Below, one piece after another: positions 47,274 to 55,877 of a DNA stretch of 64,000 bases. Every line of letters starts with the position of its first letter. The stretch's first letter is position 1. The notes beneath the pieces were generated by a model, which worked only from the letters and a program-made list of their open reading frames with translations, made no database searches and was not told the origin of the DNA. The translations under genes were made by a program, and so were the position numbers. Source of the stretch: CAZSSM01 sp964609385 (lineage in GTDB: Bacteria > Planctomycetota > Planctomycetia > Isosphaerales > Isosphaeraceae); the NCBI GenBank assembly GCA_964609385.1, contig CAZSSM010000024.1:17544-81543 (forward strand), read 5' to 3'.

Positions 47274-49157
47274 ATGATGACTCATCGTCGTACGATCGTC
47301 CCGATCCTTGGCGTCGTCTTCCTGACGTTGTTCGGCCTGGCAGCGATCGATGCGTTGCTCGGGGGAGTCCGCGAGTCGAACGCTCACGATCCCATCATCT
47401 ATCTGTCGGCTGTTGGGAACGATTCCCATCCGGGGACCGCCACTCGACCCTTGGCGACGCCCGGCCGCGCGATCGAGCGGGCTCGCGAGTTTCGTGCAGA
47501 GGGCATCACGGAGCCGATCACGGTCCGCGTTGGGCCCGGGACCTATTTCCTCGACGAACCGATCCGACTGACTCCGGAGGACTCGCACCTGACGATCGTG
47601 GCCGATCCTGTGGGGGCTGAGGTGACCCTTAGCGGCGGTCGACCGATCGACGGAGTGGTCGAAGCCGACGGGACTTGGCATGCCTCGATCTCCGAAGCCT
47701 CACAGGGCGGCTGGCGATTCCGTGAACTCTTCGTTGACGACCGACGGGCCGTCCGCGCACGGACGCCGAATGCGGGGGTCTTCCGGATCGACGAAGCCGG
47801 TCCCGATCGTCGGATGTCGTTCACCTACCGACACGAAGATTCCAAATCGATCGAGGTGGCGGGGCCGAGCGAGGAATCGGGCGCTGAGGTCGTTTTCTTC
47901 CACGACTGGTCGACCTCGAGGGTGGCGGTCAACGTCATCGAGCCGGAATCGCGAACGATCCGGGTCCGTAACCCGATCGGGGCCAAGTCGGATCATTACC
48001 AGATCGATCACTTCGAGGCCCATCCCCGGTATTACCTCGAAGGCGTTCGAGCCTTCCTGGATCACCCCGGCGAGTTTCATCTCGACACCGACTCGGGCGA
48101 GTTGAGCTACGTTCCGCGCGACGGCGAGTCGGTTGGCAACTCTCAGCTTATCGCCCCCCGACTCAAGCAACTCTTCGTCTTCGAGGGCGGCTCGGATCCC
48201 GAGGATCTTGTCGTGGACGTCGTCGTCGAGGGGATCCGATTCGCTCATTGTCTCTGGAACGTACCGGCGGGCGGTTATGCGGCGGGGCAGGCCACAGCTC
48301 ACGAACAACGCAAGTCGAAGTCGGCCCACTCCGGACCTCGGGTGTTGATGCCCGCAGCGATCACCTGCGACGGCGTCGAGTCGGTTCGCTTTATCGAATG
48401 CCGCGTCGAACACGTTGGAGGAAGCGGAATCCATATGCGATCCAATTGCCGACGCTCGATCATCAAGAACGTCCACATCGAAGATGTCGCCGGCAACGGG
48501 ATCATGGTCGGCGAGATGGAACGATACGAAAAGAACCCGCAAGCCCCACGGATCAGCCGGGCCAACAGCATCCTTGACTCGACGATCACCCGCTGCGGCG
48601 CTTTGTACTCAGGCTCGGTCGGGATCTGGGTCGGCATCGCGCAGGGCACACGCGTCGAGCGGAACACGCTCTCCGACCTACCCTACACGGGGATCTCAGT
48701 CGGCTGGAGCTGGAACGAACGCCCGACCGGCTGCCGCGAGAACCAGATCGTGGCCAACCGGATCACGCGCGTCATGCAGGTGCTCTCCGACGGCGGCGGC
48801 ATCTATACCCTCGGATACCAGCCCGGATCGAAGCTCGTCGACAACATCATCAACAACGTCCCAGTCAACGCCGGTCGCGCTGAGAGCAATGGGATCTTCC
48901 TGGACGAAGGCAGCTCGGGCATGATCGTCGAGGGCAACACGATCGACCGGATCGCCAGAAGTCCGATCCGTTTCCACAAGGCCGGGCCGTTGGTGGTTCG
49001 CAATAACCGGCTCGGCACCCGACCCGATGTCACCGCCTTCCGGTTCAACAACACCGACGAGACCCGAATCACCTTCGAAGACAACCCGATCGAAGAAGAC
49101 CCAGCCAATCAGCCGAGCTCGCCCCGAAGCATCTCGGTCAACCACGACGCGCGTTGA
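47274..49157 (+). CDS. Exported right-handed beta-helix protein
   Basis: This protein of about 627 residues has an N-terminal signal segment (ILGVVFLTLFGLAAIDALL) and a repeated beta-solenoid body. It starts DSHPGTATRPLATPGRAIERARE, the DUF1565-type opening, and has helix-turn repeats (VRFIECRVEHVGGSGIHM; ILDSTITRCGALYSGSVGIWVG; NGIFLDEGSSGMIVEGNTI) that match pectate-lyase-like parallel beta-helices. Such planctomycete proteins are thought to bind or cleave polysaccharides; no catalytic residues can be claimed. ATG 47274 or 47277 is preferred; GTG 47262 is possible. It converges with the DUF1501 gene. Confidence 0.83.
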   Translation: MMTHRRTIVPILGVVFLTLFGLAAIDALLGGVRESNAHDPIIYLSAVGNDSHPGTATRPLATPGRAIERAREFRAEGITEPITVRVGPGTYFLDEPIRLTPEDSHLTIVADPVGAEVTLSGGRPIDGVVEADGTWHASISEASQGGWRFRELFVDDRRAVRARTPNAGVFRIDEAGPDRRMSFTYRHEDSKSIEVAGPSEESGAEVVFFHDWSTSRVAVNVIEPESRTIRVRNPIGAKSDHYQIDHFEAHPRYYLEGVRAFLDHPGEFHLDTDSGELSYVPRDGESVGNSQLIAPRLKQLFVFEGGSDPEDLVVDVVVEGIRFAHCLWNVPAGGYAAGQATAHEQRKSKSAHSGPRVLMPAAITCDGVESVRFIECRVEHVGGSGIHMRSNCRRSIIKNVHIEDVAGNGIMVGEMERYEKNPQAPRISRANSILDSTITRCGALYSGSVGIWVGIAQGTRVERNTLSDLPYTGISVGWSWNERPTGCRENQIVANRITRVMQVLSDGGGIYTLGYQPGSKLVDNIINNVPVNAGRAESNGIFLDEGSSGMIVEGNTIDRIARSPIRFHKAGPLVVRNNRLGTRPDVTAFRFNNTDETRITFEDNPIEEDPANQPSSPRSISVNHDAR

Positions 49158-49252
49158 CGAGATTGGAGCGCCGTGACTTAACAGCATAGATCAAGCTCGA
49201 CCAGGTAATGCTCACGCACACATGACTAAAACCCGTACACACTAAGTATAGT

Positions 49253-50305
49253 TTACATGCCATCTCTTGATAAGCCCAAGTGTGATACAGCGAGTTGGTA
49301 AAGCCATTCGGCCGGGAAGGGCTGTTCGATCGGATAAGCCCCATCATCGTCGGTCTGACCGATGACCAAACCACGCGTTACCGATCCGCCATAGAGCAGT
49401 CCGCTCCAGGCGTGTTGCCAGTGGTCGCGGCCGCCTTGGCGATTGATCCTTGGATGACGACCCATCTCGCCGCTGACGATCAGGAGCGTGTTCGCCTCGA
49501 CCTCGTCACGATCCAGGCGATCGACCAGTGCGGCGACGGAGCGATCGAGCCGGGGCAGGAGGCGATCACGGTACTCGTCGAAGGTACTGAAGGGCCGGTG
49601 ACCATGCGCGTCCCAACTGGAGGGGTCGAAGACCGAACCGGCCGTATTGACCTGGATGAAGCGTCGACCCTGTGCGATCGCCGCGAGGGCCCGATCGGCC
49701 AGCCGATCGGGGTCGTCCAGGGGGAGTCGAGTCCGAACCTCCAGACGATCCAATGAGCCCTCCAACAAACCTCGCGGTAGGGTCAGTCCGGTTTTCGTGA
49801 TCGACGGGCCAATCAGTGCAGCGAGCTGGAGACGACGATCGTGATATCCATTTGAATCGTCACGTTCGAGCCGAAGACCGGGGTGATCGTGATCCGATTC
49901 GACCGCAAGGGCTCTCCCGGCATGAAGCCGCTGAAACCCCGTTTCGTGGACCGGAGCGCCGTCGTGATAGAGGGTCCGGACCAGGGTCATCCGATCGAGT
50001 CGTCGAGCGATCTCGGGCAGATGCTCGACGATCCGAATGCCGGGTAAGGCCGTCGAGATCGCTTCAAACGGTCCTCGACGGCTCGATCGCGCCTCGGGTT
50101 TGGGATTAAAGGTCTCTTGGGCGCTGGGTCCCCCGACGAGCATTAGCCAGATCACAGCGCGCGGGCGATCGTCGACCTGTTGGGGAAATTCGACCAATCG
50201 TGAGGAGGCGATCGCCGTCGTACCGAGGCCTGCCATCGCGCCGGCCAGCCAAGCGCGTCGGGTGAAGAACGTGGCCGATTCTGGTGGTATCGTCGGACGG
50301 CTCAT
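49253..50305 (-). CDS. DUF1501 family exported protein
   Basis: This protein of about 350 residues has a twin-arginine-type opening (TRRAWLAGAMAGLG) and the DUF1501 core: IWLMLVGGPSAQETFNPKPEA, then a metal-site-like HETGFQRLHAGRAL and the late VSGEMGRHPRINRQGGRDHW. DUF1501 is predicted to be a sulfatase-like (alkaline-phosphatase superfamily) protein and in planctomycetes usually pairs with DUF1549/DUF1553 proteins; no such partner is adjacent. The protein is shorter than the usual 420-480. ATG 50305 is used. The downstream end is AT-richer than average. Confidence 0.85.
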   Translation of the reverse strand: MSRPTIPPESATFFTRRAWLAGAMAGLGTTAIASSRLVEFPQQVDDRPRAVIWLMLVGGPSAQETFNPKPEARSSRRGPFEAISTALPGIRIVEHLPEIARRLDRMTLVRTLYHDGAPVHETGFQRLHAGRALAVESDHDHPGLRLERDDSNGYHDRRLQLAALIGPSITKTGLTLPRGLLEGSLDRLEVRTRLPLDDPDRLADRALAAIAQGRRFIQVNTAGSVFDPSSWDAHGHRPFSTFDEYRDRLLPRLDRSVAALVDRLDRDEVEANTLLIVSGEMGRHPRINRQGGRDHWQHAWSGLLYGGSVTRGLVIGQTDDDGAYPIEQPFPAEWLYQLAVSHLGLSRDGM

Positions 50306-50370
50306 GGGCGATCGGCCATTCAAGAGGAGGAGTATCCGGGCGTTGACAGTGTCCCACACAGGATGACGTT

Positions 50371-51441
50371 TCAGCTGTTGTTCGGTTCGCGAGGCTCCGC
50401 GTCGTTGTCGTCGTCGTTCGTGGTCTCATCTGAGTCGACTCGATTGTCGATCAGATCACGGACGATGGCAACGTCGCCGTCGGTGTCGCGGACGCGGTTC
50501 TCCTCGCCGAGATCGAGCTTCCGAAGCCGGCCTTGAGGATCGATGAAGGCGGTGCAGAGGTTGTGGACGATCTCGCCGGGTCGTGGGCCATACTTGAGCC
50601 CGAGGGCCGGAGCGACTTTGGCCAGCTCCCCGTGATCGGCGACGGCGAACTGCCAAAGTGGTGGCGTTGCGCCTTTGTAGCCGGCGTGGCGTTGGAGCAC
50701 GTCCGGCGTATCGAACTCCGGATCGAAGCTGACCGAGAGGATCCGGACCCGGTCGCCGTCGGGATCGAACGGCCGGACCGCCTCAGCCAATCGCCCCATC
50801 TTGGTGTCGATGAACGGACAGAAGTCGGGTAGGGGGCAGCGCGTGTAGATGAAGGTTAGGACGACGGCCCGGCCTCGAAGGTCTTCGAGGCTCAGGGACG
50901 CGCCGGTCTGGGTGGTTACGGTAAAGTTGGGGACGGTTTGGCCGATCTCCAGGGTCTGGCTGAACCCGGAGCTGATCCGACCGTCGGCCCCGATGACTAG
51001 CGGGGCACTCGGCGCCGGCTGAGCCACGACGAGGTCGATGATCTCATAATCGATGACCGGGCTCTCTGGCTCCTCGCGATAGACCCGCAGGGTTCCCTCA
51101 ATCACATCGTCGACGCGCACGTCTTCGAGCAGGTCTTCTGAGGCGACGTGGAAGGGCATGGTCATCGCGTCCATAAAGCCCTCAATAACGTCGTGGGCGA
51201 TCTCGATCTGCTTTTCGTCGGGGAGAACCTGCGTAACGCTCCCAGTGATTGGGTAGTCGTCGACGTGCGGCTTGATGGTCGGTCCGGGTGGGGTCTCCGA
51301 GTCCGTGTCGTCAATCAAACCTTTATAGGATTGTTGAATTTCTTGATCAGTCTGGGGCTTCTGGGAGCATCCGAGCAGACCGAGCCCAAAGACCAAGGCC
51401 AAACCGAGTGGAAGAGGTCGGAGCAACGCATCGCCGATCAT
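50371..51441 (-). CDS. SCO1/SenC lipoprotein with fused CusF-like copper-binding domain
   Basis: This 356-residue lipoprotein has lipobox LLGC (Cys25). Residues about 70-105 (VIEGFMDAMTMPFHV) match the CusF/copper-resistance domain core, with Met residues for Cu(I). The C-terminal thioredoxin-fold SCO domain carries the metal-binding cysteines as YTRCPLPDFCP, with the conserved His in EIVHNLC. SCO proteins deliver copper to the CuA site of cytochrome oxidase, and CusF-type domains buffer or hand over copper. The acidic C-terminal tail (DDDNDAEPREPNNS) is disordered. It lies 65 bases upstream of the DUF1501 gene on the same strand. Copper delivery is a family-based inference. Confidence 0.9.
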   Translation of the reverse strand: MIGDALLRPLPLGLALVFGLGLLGCSQKPQTDQEIQQSYKGLIDDTDSETPPGPTIKPHVDDYPITGSVTQVLPDEKQIEIAHDVIEGFMDAMTMPFHVASEDLLEDVRVDDVIEGTLRVYREEPESPVIDYEIIDLVVAQPAPSAPLVIGADGRISSGFSQTLEIGQTVPNFTVTTQTGASLSLEDLRGRAVVLTFIYTRCPLPDFCPFIDTKMGRLAEAVRPFDPDGDRVRILSVSFDPEFDTPDVLQRHAGYKGATPPLWQFAVADHGELAKVAPALGLKYGPRPGEIVHNLCTAFIDPQGRLRKLDLGEENRVRDTDGDVAIVRDLIDNRVDSDETTNDDDNDAEPREPNNS

Positions 51442-51495
51442 GGGGGTCGACCCTTATTCAAGCACAGATTCGATCGATCATGAACGATGGCGAAA

Positions 51496-52308
51496 TTAAC
51501 GCGGACCTGGCGAACCGGGTTCGAAGGGGAAAGCGTCGTCGATCTCGGCCTCGGCCAGTTCGACCAGGAAGTCACTGAGCCGTTGTTGAAGGTGTTCGAG
51601 GATCCGTCGCCCCTTCGCAGCCGTGGCGGTTCGCGGATCGCCGGCGCCGCTGTTGGTCGTGAGGCGGTCCCAAGGCCGCGTGATTTCGACCCATCCCCGA
51701 CGGATCGCTTCGAGGCGGGGCGTGGCCATCGAGCCGGCGTCAGCCTGTTCGAGCTCGACCAGGTCCGGCCGGATCTCCAGCATCAGGCTGGTCTCGAGTT
51801 CGCCGGCATGGTCACCGGGATCGTCGAAGATCTCCCCGTAGAGGTCGGCGACCATCTTGAACCAATGGCAAACGAATAACTGGACGTCGGTTTGGCTGTA
51901 CTGCTCACGGAGCCACCATTTGAGGTCATTGCCGCCGTGACCGTTGATCAGGACGAGCTTGTCGATCCCAGCCTCCTCAACCGAATCGGCGAGGTCACTG
52001 AGGACCTGACCGAGGGTCGTCGGATCGAGGTTCATTGCCAGGGGGAAGGCGTTGAGGTTTGTCTCGGTCCCATAAGGGATCGTCGGTAACAGGACGACCC
52101 GCGCCCCGCGCTGATTGGCCGCCTCGCAGGCATCCGCGGCGATCCGATCGACCTGGATCGTATCGGTCCCGTAGGGCAGATGCAGGTTATGGGGCTCGGT
52201 GGCGCCGAGGGGAAGAACGGCGACCTCAAAGGGTCGATCACGGACGCTCTGATAGGTCAATGCTTCCAGCGACGCGTCGTTCGGACGGGACGAGGGGGAT
52301 GCGGTCAT
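51496..52308 (-). CDS. Creatininase-family amidohydrolase
   Basis: This protein of about 270 residues shows the creatininase-family metal-binding pattern: LPLGATEPHNLHLPYGTDT, INGHGGND and an ELETSLMLEIRPDLV segment with a Glu ligand. The family includes creatinine amidohydrolase, the FAPy deformylase of riboflavin/F420 synthesis (ArfB) and MftE of mycofactocin maturation. No clear pathway partner is present, so the substrate is unassigned. ATG 52308 places a normal N-terminus; an upstream in-frame stretch is not conserved-looking. It is divergent from gdhA. Confidence 0.88.
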   Translation of the reverse strand: MTASPSSRPNDASLEALTYQSVRDRPFEVAVLPLGATEPHNLHLPYGTDTIQVDRIAADACEAANQRGARVVLLPTIPYGTETNLNAFPLAMNLDPTTLGQVLSDLADSVEEAGIDKLVLINGHGGNDLKWWLREQYSQTDVQLFVCHWFKMVADLYGEIFDDPGDHAGELETSLMLEIRPDLVELEQADAGSMATPRLEAIRRGWVEITRPWDRLTTNSGAGDPRTATAAKGRRILEHLQQRLSDFLVELAEAEIDDAFPFEPGSPGPR

Positions 52309-52646
52309 GAACGGGACTCCGAACAAACGGACCGGGCCGTACCGACGTTTGGCGTACCAGTACAATGGGGTGCTTGGACCTCGGGATGGTACTGACTTCC
52401 CTGAGTCGAAGGCGAACTCAATATGTCGAGAAACCCGAGTGTTTCGGCCGAGTTTGCAGGAACCAGAGGGGTTCGAGGTTGATGGACCCCTCGTTGCTGC
52501 GGCCAGTCGGCTCGGGTTACCATCGCGGAGGCGACGCCCCCGATCGGAGGCACGTCCGACACTTCGATCTTGGGCATCGGGACACCCCGACCCATGTCCC
52601 GGAGTTCCGCTGCGATCCCTTTTGAGATATTCGGACACCCCGCGCG
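52309..52646. other. Divergent intergenic region, creatininase-family gene and gdhA
   Basis: These 338 bases are shared between divergent genes. I find no strong promoter pair and no inverted repeat. Frames crossing it are not protein-like. Confidence 0.4.
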
Positions 52647-53876
52647 ATGCAATCTTTCGAGGCGACGACGCACTATTTCCACCAGGCCGCCGAGATCCTC
52701 GGCCTGACTCAAAATATGCGGACCTTGATGATCACGCCGGACCGTCGACTCGAGGTCGAGGTGGCTGTCGAGTTGGACAGCGGCGAGATCGGCAACTTCG
52801 TCGGCTACCGGGTCCAGCATGACGCGGCGCGTGGGCCGTTCAAGGGCGGACTCCGGTTCCACCCCCACGTCGACCTCGACGAGGCGACCTCCTTGGCCAG
52901 CCTCATGACCTGGAAGACGGCGGTTGTCAACCTGCCCTACGGCGGCGGCAAAGGCGGCGTCAACTGCGATCCGCGAAGCCTCTCTCGTGGCGAGTTGGAA
53001 CGGCTGACCCGCAAACTCGTCCAGCAGATCCACGACCTCATCGGTCCGCACAAGGACATCCCCGCGCCCGATGTCGGCACCGATGCTCAGGTAATGGCCT
53101 GGATCCTCAACGAATATTGCAAGTTCCATGGCTTCTCCCCGGCCTGCGTGACTGGCAAGCCGGTCGAGTTGCACGGCACCGACGGCCGTGAGGAGGCGAC
53201 CGGCTACGGCGTGGCGGTCCTGACCCGCCACGCCTGCCAACTCCTGGAACGGCCTCTCACCAATTCGACCGTCGCGATCCAGGGGTTCGGCAATGTGGGC
53301 AGCTTCGCCGCCCTGTTCCTTCAAGATTTCGGCTGCAAAGTCGTTGCCGTCAGCGACGCGAGGGGCGCGGTCTACAACCCTGAGGGGCTCGACATTCCTC
53401 GGCTCTCCAAGCACGTGCAACTGGAGAAGAGCGTCGTCGGCTTCAAGTACGCCGAGCCTTACGATCAGGATGCGCTGTTGGCCATGCCGGTCGACATCCT
53501 GATCCCGGCGGCCTTGGGCGGCGTCTTCGATACCGAGCGGGCCGAGGCCGTCGAAGCCAAGATGATCGTCGAGGCGGCCAACAGTCCGACCTGGCCCGAG
53601 GCCGACGAGGTCTTCCAGCGTCGAGGGATCTTCGTCCTGCCCGACATCGTCGCCAACGCCGGGGGCGTCACGGTCAGCTACTTCGAGTGGGTCCAGAACC
53701 TCCAGAACTTCTCCTGGCCGCTCAAGCAGATTCGCGCCGAAGAGGAGCGCCGGCTGATCGCCGGATTCGACGCGGCTCACAAGCTGGTCCAGACACACCA
53801 GTGCAGCTTCCGGACAGCATGCTTTGTGCTGGGCATCTCGCGAGTCGGCCGGGCCCGGATCCTTGGTGGGATTTGA
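52647..53876 (+). CDS. gdhA: Glutamate dehydrogenase (Glu/Leu/Phe/Val family)
   Basis: This 409-residue hexameric-type dehydrogenase interconverts glutamate and 2-oxoglutarate plus ammonia. It has YRVQHDAARGPFKGGLRFHP with the substrate-binding Lys, MTWKTAVVNLPYGGGKGG with the catalytic Lys, DIPAPDVGTD and the NAD(P) loop IQGFGNVGSF. Substrate-pocket details separating glutamate from leucine dehydrogenase are not fully readable, but the length and the DIPAPDVGT form favour glutamate. It is followed after 80 bases by purB on the same strand, possibly as an operon linking nitrogen assimilation to purine synthesis. Confidence 0.9.
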   Translation: MQSFEATTHYFHQAAEILGLTQNMRTLMITPDRRLEVEVAVELDSGEIGNFVGYRVQHDAARGPFKGGLRFHPHVDLDEATSLASLMTWKTAVVNLPYGGGKGGVNCDPRSLSRGELERLTRKLVQQIHDLIGPHKDIPAPDVGTDAQVMAWILNEYCKFHGFSPACVTGKPVELHGTDGREEATGYGVAVLTRHACQLLERPLTNSTVAIQGFGNVGSFAALFLQDFGCKVVAVSDARGAVYNPEGLDIPRLSKHVQLEKSVVGFKYAEPYDQDALLAMPVDILIPAALGGVFDTERAEAVEAKMIVEAANSPTWPEADEVFQRRGIFVLPDIVANAGGVTVSYFEWVQNLQNFSWPLKQIRAEEERRLIAGFDAAHKLVQTHQCSFRTACFVLGISRVGRARILGGI

Positions 53877-53956
53877 CGGGATCACCCGCGATCGCGCATC
53901 CTCGTCCATCGCTGATCCAAGGTCTGAAATCCGCCAAAGCTCCGGGAATGCTGCTG

Positions 53957-55408
53957 ATGTCGCACGACGTGCCCGACAACCCGCTGGTCACCCGCTATGC
54001 CGGCCGCGCGATGACTGCGCTCTGGTCGCCCGCCTCGCGCTACGGGACCTGGCGACGACTCTGGGTCGCTCTAGCCGAGGCCGAACACGCGCTGGGCTTG
54101 GAGGTGACCGAGGTTCAGGTCGAGGCGATGCGCACCCATGTCGACGATATCGATTTCGATCGAGTCACCGAATACGAGCGGACGTTCCGTCATGACGTGA
54201 TGGCTCACGTGCACGCCTTTGGGGACGTCGCTCCCGAGGCGCGGGCGATCATTCATTTGGGCGCGACCAGTTGCTTCGTCACCGACAACGCGGACATGAT
54301 CTTGATCCGCGACGCCTTGACGTTCGTTCGCGACAAGTTGGTCGAAACGATCGTCCTGATGGCCGACTTCGCGGTCCGCTGGAAGGACCAGCCCTGCCTG
54401 GGATACACCCATTATCAGCCCGCACAACTGGTGACGGTCGGCAAGCGGGCCTCGCTCTGGGCCTTGGAGCTGGTCCAAGACCTGGAGGAGGTCGAGCATC
54501 GCCTGTCGAGTCTGGTCCCGTTGGGAGTCAAAGGGGCGACCGGAACACAGGCCAGCTTTCTGGCCCTTTTCGACGGCGACGCCTCGAAGGTCGAGCAGCT
54601 CGATCGCCTCGTCATGAAACAATTCGGCTTCGACGGCTCAGTCGCCGTCTCAGGCCAGACCTATTCGCGGAAGGTCGACGCCCGCGTCCTCTCCAGCCTC
54701 GGCGCGATCGGCGAGTCGGCCCATCGGTTCGGGACTGACCTCCGCCTGCTGGCCCACGACCGCGAGCTGGAAGAGCCTTTCGAGTCCAACCAGATCGGCT
54801 CTTCGGCGATGGCCTACAAGCGTAACCCAATGCGCGCCGAGCGCATGTGTTCGCTCGGCCGCTATGTCATGGGCCTGCCGATGATGCTCGCCCAGACCGC
54901 CGCGACCCAGTGGATGGAGCGGACGCTCGACGACAGCGCGATCCGTCGACTGGCCATTCCGCAGGCGTTCCTGGCCATCGACGCCCTGTTGAACCTCTAC
55001 CGCAACGTCGTCGACGGCCTGGTCGTCAACACCGCCGTGATCGATCGACGGGTCCGCGACGAGTTGCCGTTTCTGGCCACCGAGAACCTCATGATGGCCG
55101 CCGTCCGTGCTGGTGGAGATCGCCAGGAGGTCCACGAGCGGGTCCGGGTCCATGCCCAGGAGGCGGCGCGGCTCATCAAAGAGGGCCGGCCCCATGACCT
55201 GCTCGACCGGCTCCGCGATGACCCCGCCTTCGCTCGAGTCGACCTCGACGAGGCCCTCGATCCGTCGGCATACATCGGGCTCGCTGCACACCAGGTCGAA
55301 CGGTTCGTCAATGAAGTTGTCGTGCCGCTCCAGGCCCGATACGCCGAGCAGAGCGGGTCATCGACCACCTCGCGATGTGAACCCGATGGCGACGCTATTC
55401 GTGTCTAG
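53957..55408 (+). CDS. purB: Adenylosuccinate lyase
   Basis: This protein of about 483 residues belongs to the fumarase/aspartase superfamily and releases fumarate from SAICAR and adenylosuccinate. It has the YAGRAMTALWSPASRYGTWRRLWVALAEAE opening of PurB, HLGATSCFVTDNADM, GYTHYQPAQ and the superfamily loop GSSAMAYKRNPMRAERM, which carries the catalytic Ser. ATG 53957 is chosen because GGGA lies 9 bases upstream; ATG 53948 is possible. In-frame sequence overlapping gdhA upstream is not coding. A weak hairpin (55431-55456) follows before rpsU. Confidence 0.94.
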   Translation: MSHDVPDNPLVTRYAGRAMTALWSPASRYGTWRRLWVALAEAEHALGLEVTEVQVEAMRTHVDDIDFDRVTEYERTFRHDVMAHVHAFGDVAPEARAIIHLGATSCFVTDNADMILIRDALTFVRDKLVETIVLMADFAVRWKDQPCLGYTHYQPAQLVTVGKRASLWALELVQDLEEVEHRLSSLVPLGVKGATGTQASFLALFDGDASKVEQLDRLVMKQFGFDGSVAVSGQTYSRKVDARVLSSLGAIGESAHRFGTDLRLLAHDRELEEPFESNQIGSSAMAYKRNPMRAERMCSLGRYVMGLPMMLAQTAATQWMERTLDDSAIRRLAIPQAFLAIDALLNLYRNVVDGLVVNTAVIDRRVRDELPFLATENLMMAAVRAGGDRQEVHERVRVHAQEAARLIKEGRPHDLLDRLRDDPAFARVDLDEALDPSAYIGLAAHQVERFVNEVVVPLQARYAEQSGSSTTSRCEPDGDAIRV

Positions 55409-55430
55409 GTCTCGGTTCCCCTCTCGACCA

Positions 55431-55456
55431 GTCTATCGGTCAATCAACCAATAGAC
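55431..55456. terminator. Terminator-like hairpin between purB and rpsU
   Basis: GTCTAT, a mismatched C, and GGT (55431-55440) pair with ACC, A and ATAGAC (55447-55456) around a 6-base loop. It sits between convergent genes. No T-tract, so confidence is low. Confidence 0.35.
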
Positions 55457-55479
55457 CCTGGCCGAACTCTTGAACCAGC

Positions 55480-55671
55480 TCAGCGGCGGGCGTTGTTTTG
55501 GCGGACCTTCTTGAGCCGCTTGATCTCTTCACGGCGTCGACGTTCGCTGGGCTTCTCATAGTAGGCCTTGCGACGCATCTCTTTGCGGAGACCGCTGCGT
55601 TCGCAAAGCTTACGGAAGCGGCGGACCGCCTCTTGGATCGACTCGCCAGCCCGGACCCTCAACTTCACCAC
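55480..55671 (-). CDS. rpsU: 30S ribosomal protein bS21
   Basis: This protein of about 63 residues is very basic, with the bS21 series VKLRVRAGESIQEAVRRFRKLCERSGLRKEMRRKAYYEKPSERRR in family order (described in parts: receptor-like N-terminus, central Arg-rich helix, long basic tail). The GTG at 55671 (or 55668) gives the expected N-terminus and lies about 10 bases after GGAAAGG. Some long open frame upstream is rejected. It is monocistronic here, between purB and rseP. Confidence 0.9.
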   Translation of the reverse strand: MVKLRVRAGESIQEAVRRFRKLCERSGLRKEMRRKAYYEKPSERRRREEIKRLKKVRQNNARR

Positions 55672-55877
55672 GGATGACCGCCCTTTCCTTCGTCTTCGGA
55701 ATGCGTTGTTTCGAATGATCACCCTGAGATGACTACTCGGCTCGACGGTCATCCGGCCCGTCCCAAAGGAGGAGCCGGTTCGCCGAAGGTTGGGCCATCT
55801 CAATGATTCTTCGTGATTGGAAAGAAGGTAATCTTATCGCCGGAGCGTGCCCCGGCCAAGTCGAGTCGTTGAGTCGC

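Noticed and set aside
53687..53956. Longer N-terminus for adenylosuccinate lyase overlapping gdhA
   Set aside because: The segment is an out-of-frame shadow of gdhA; PurB starts near MSHDVPDNPLV with GGGA upstream.
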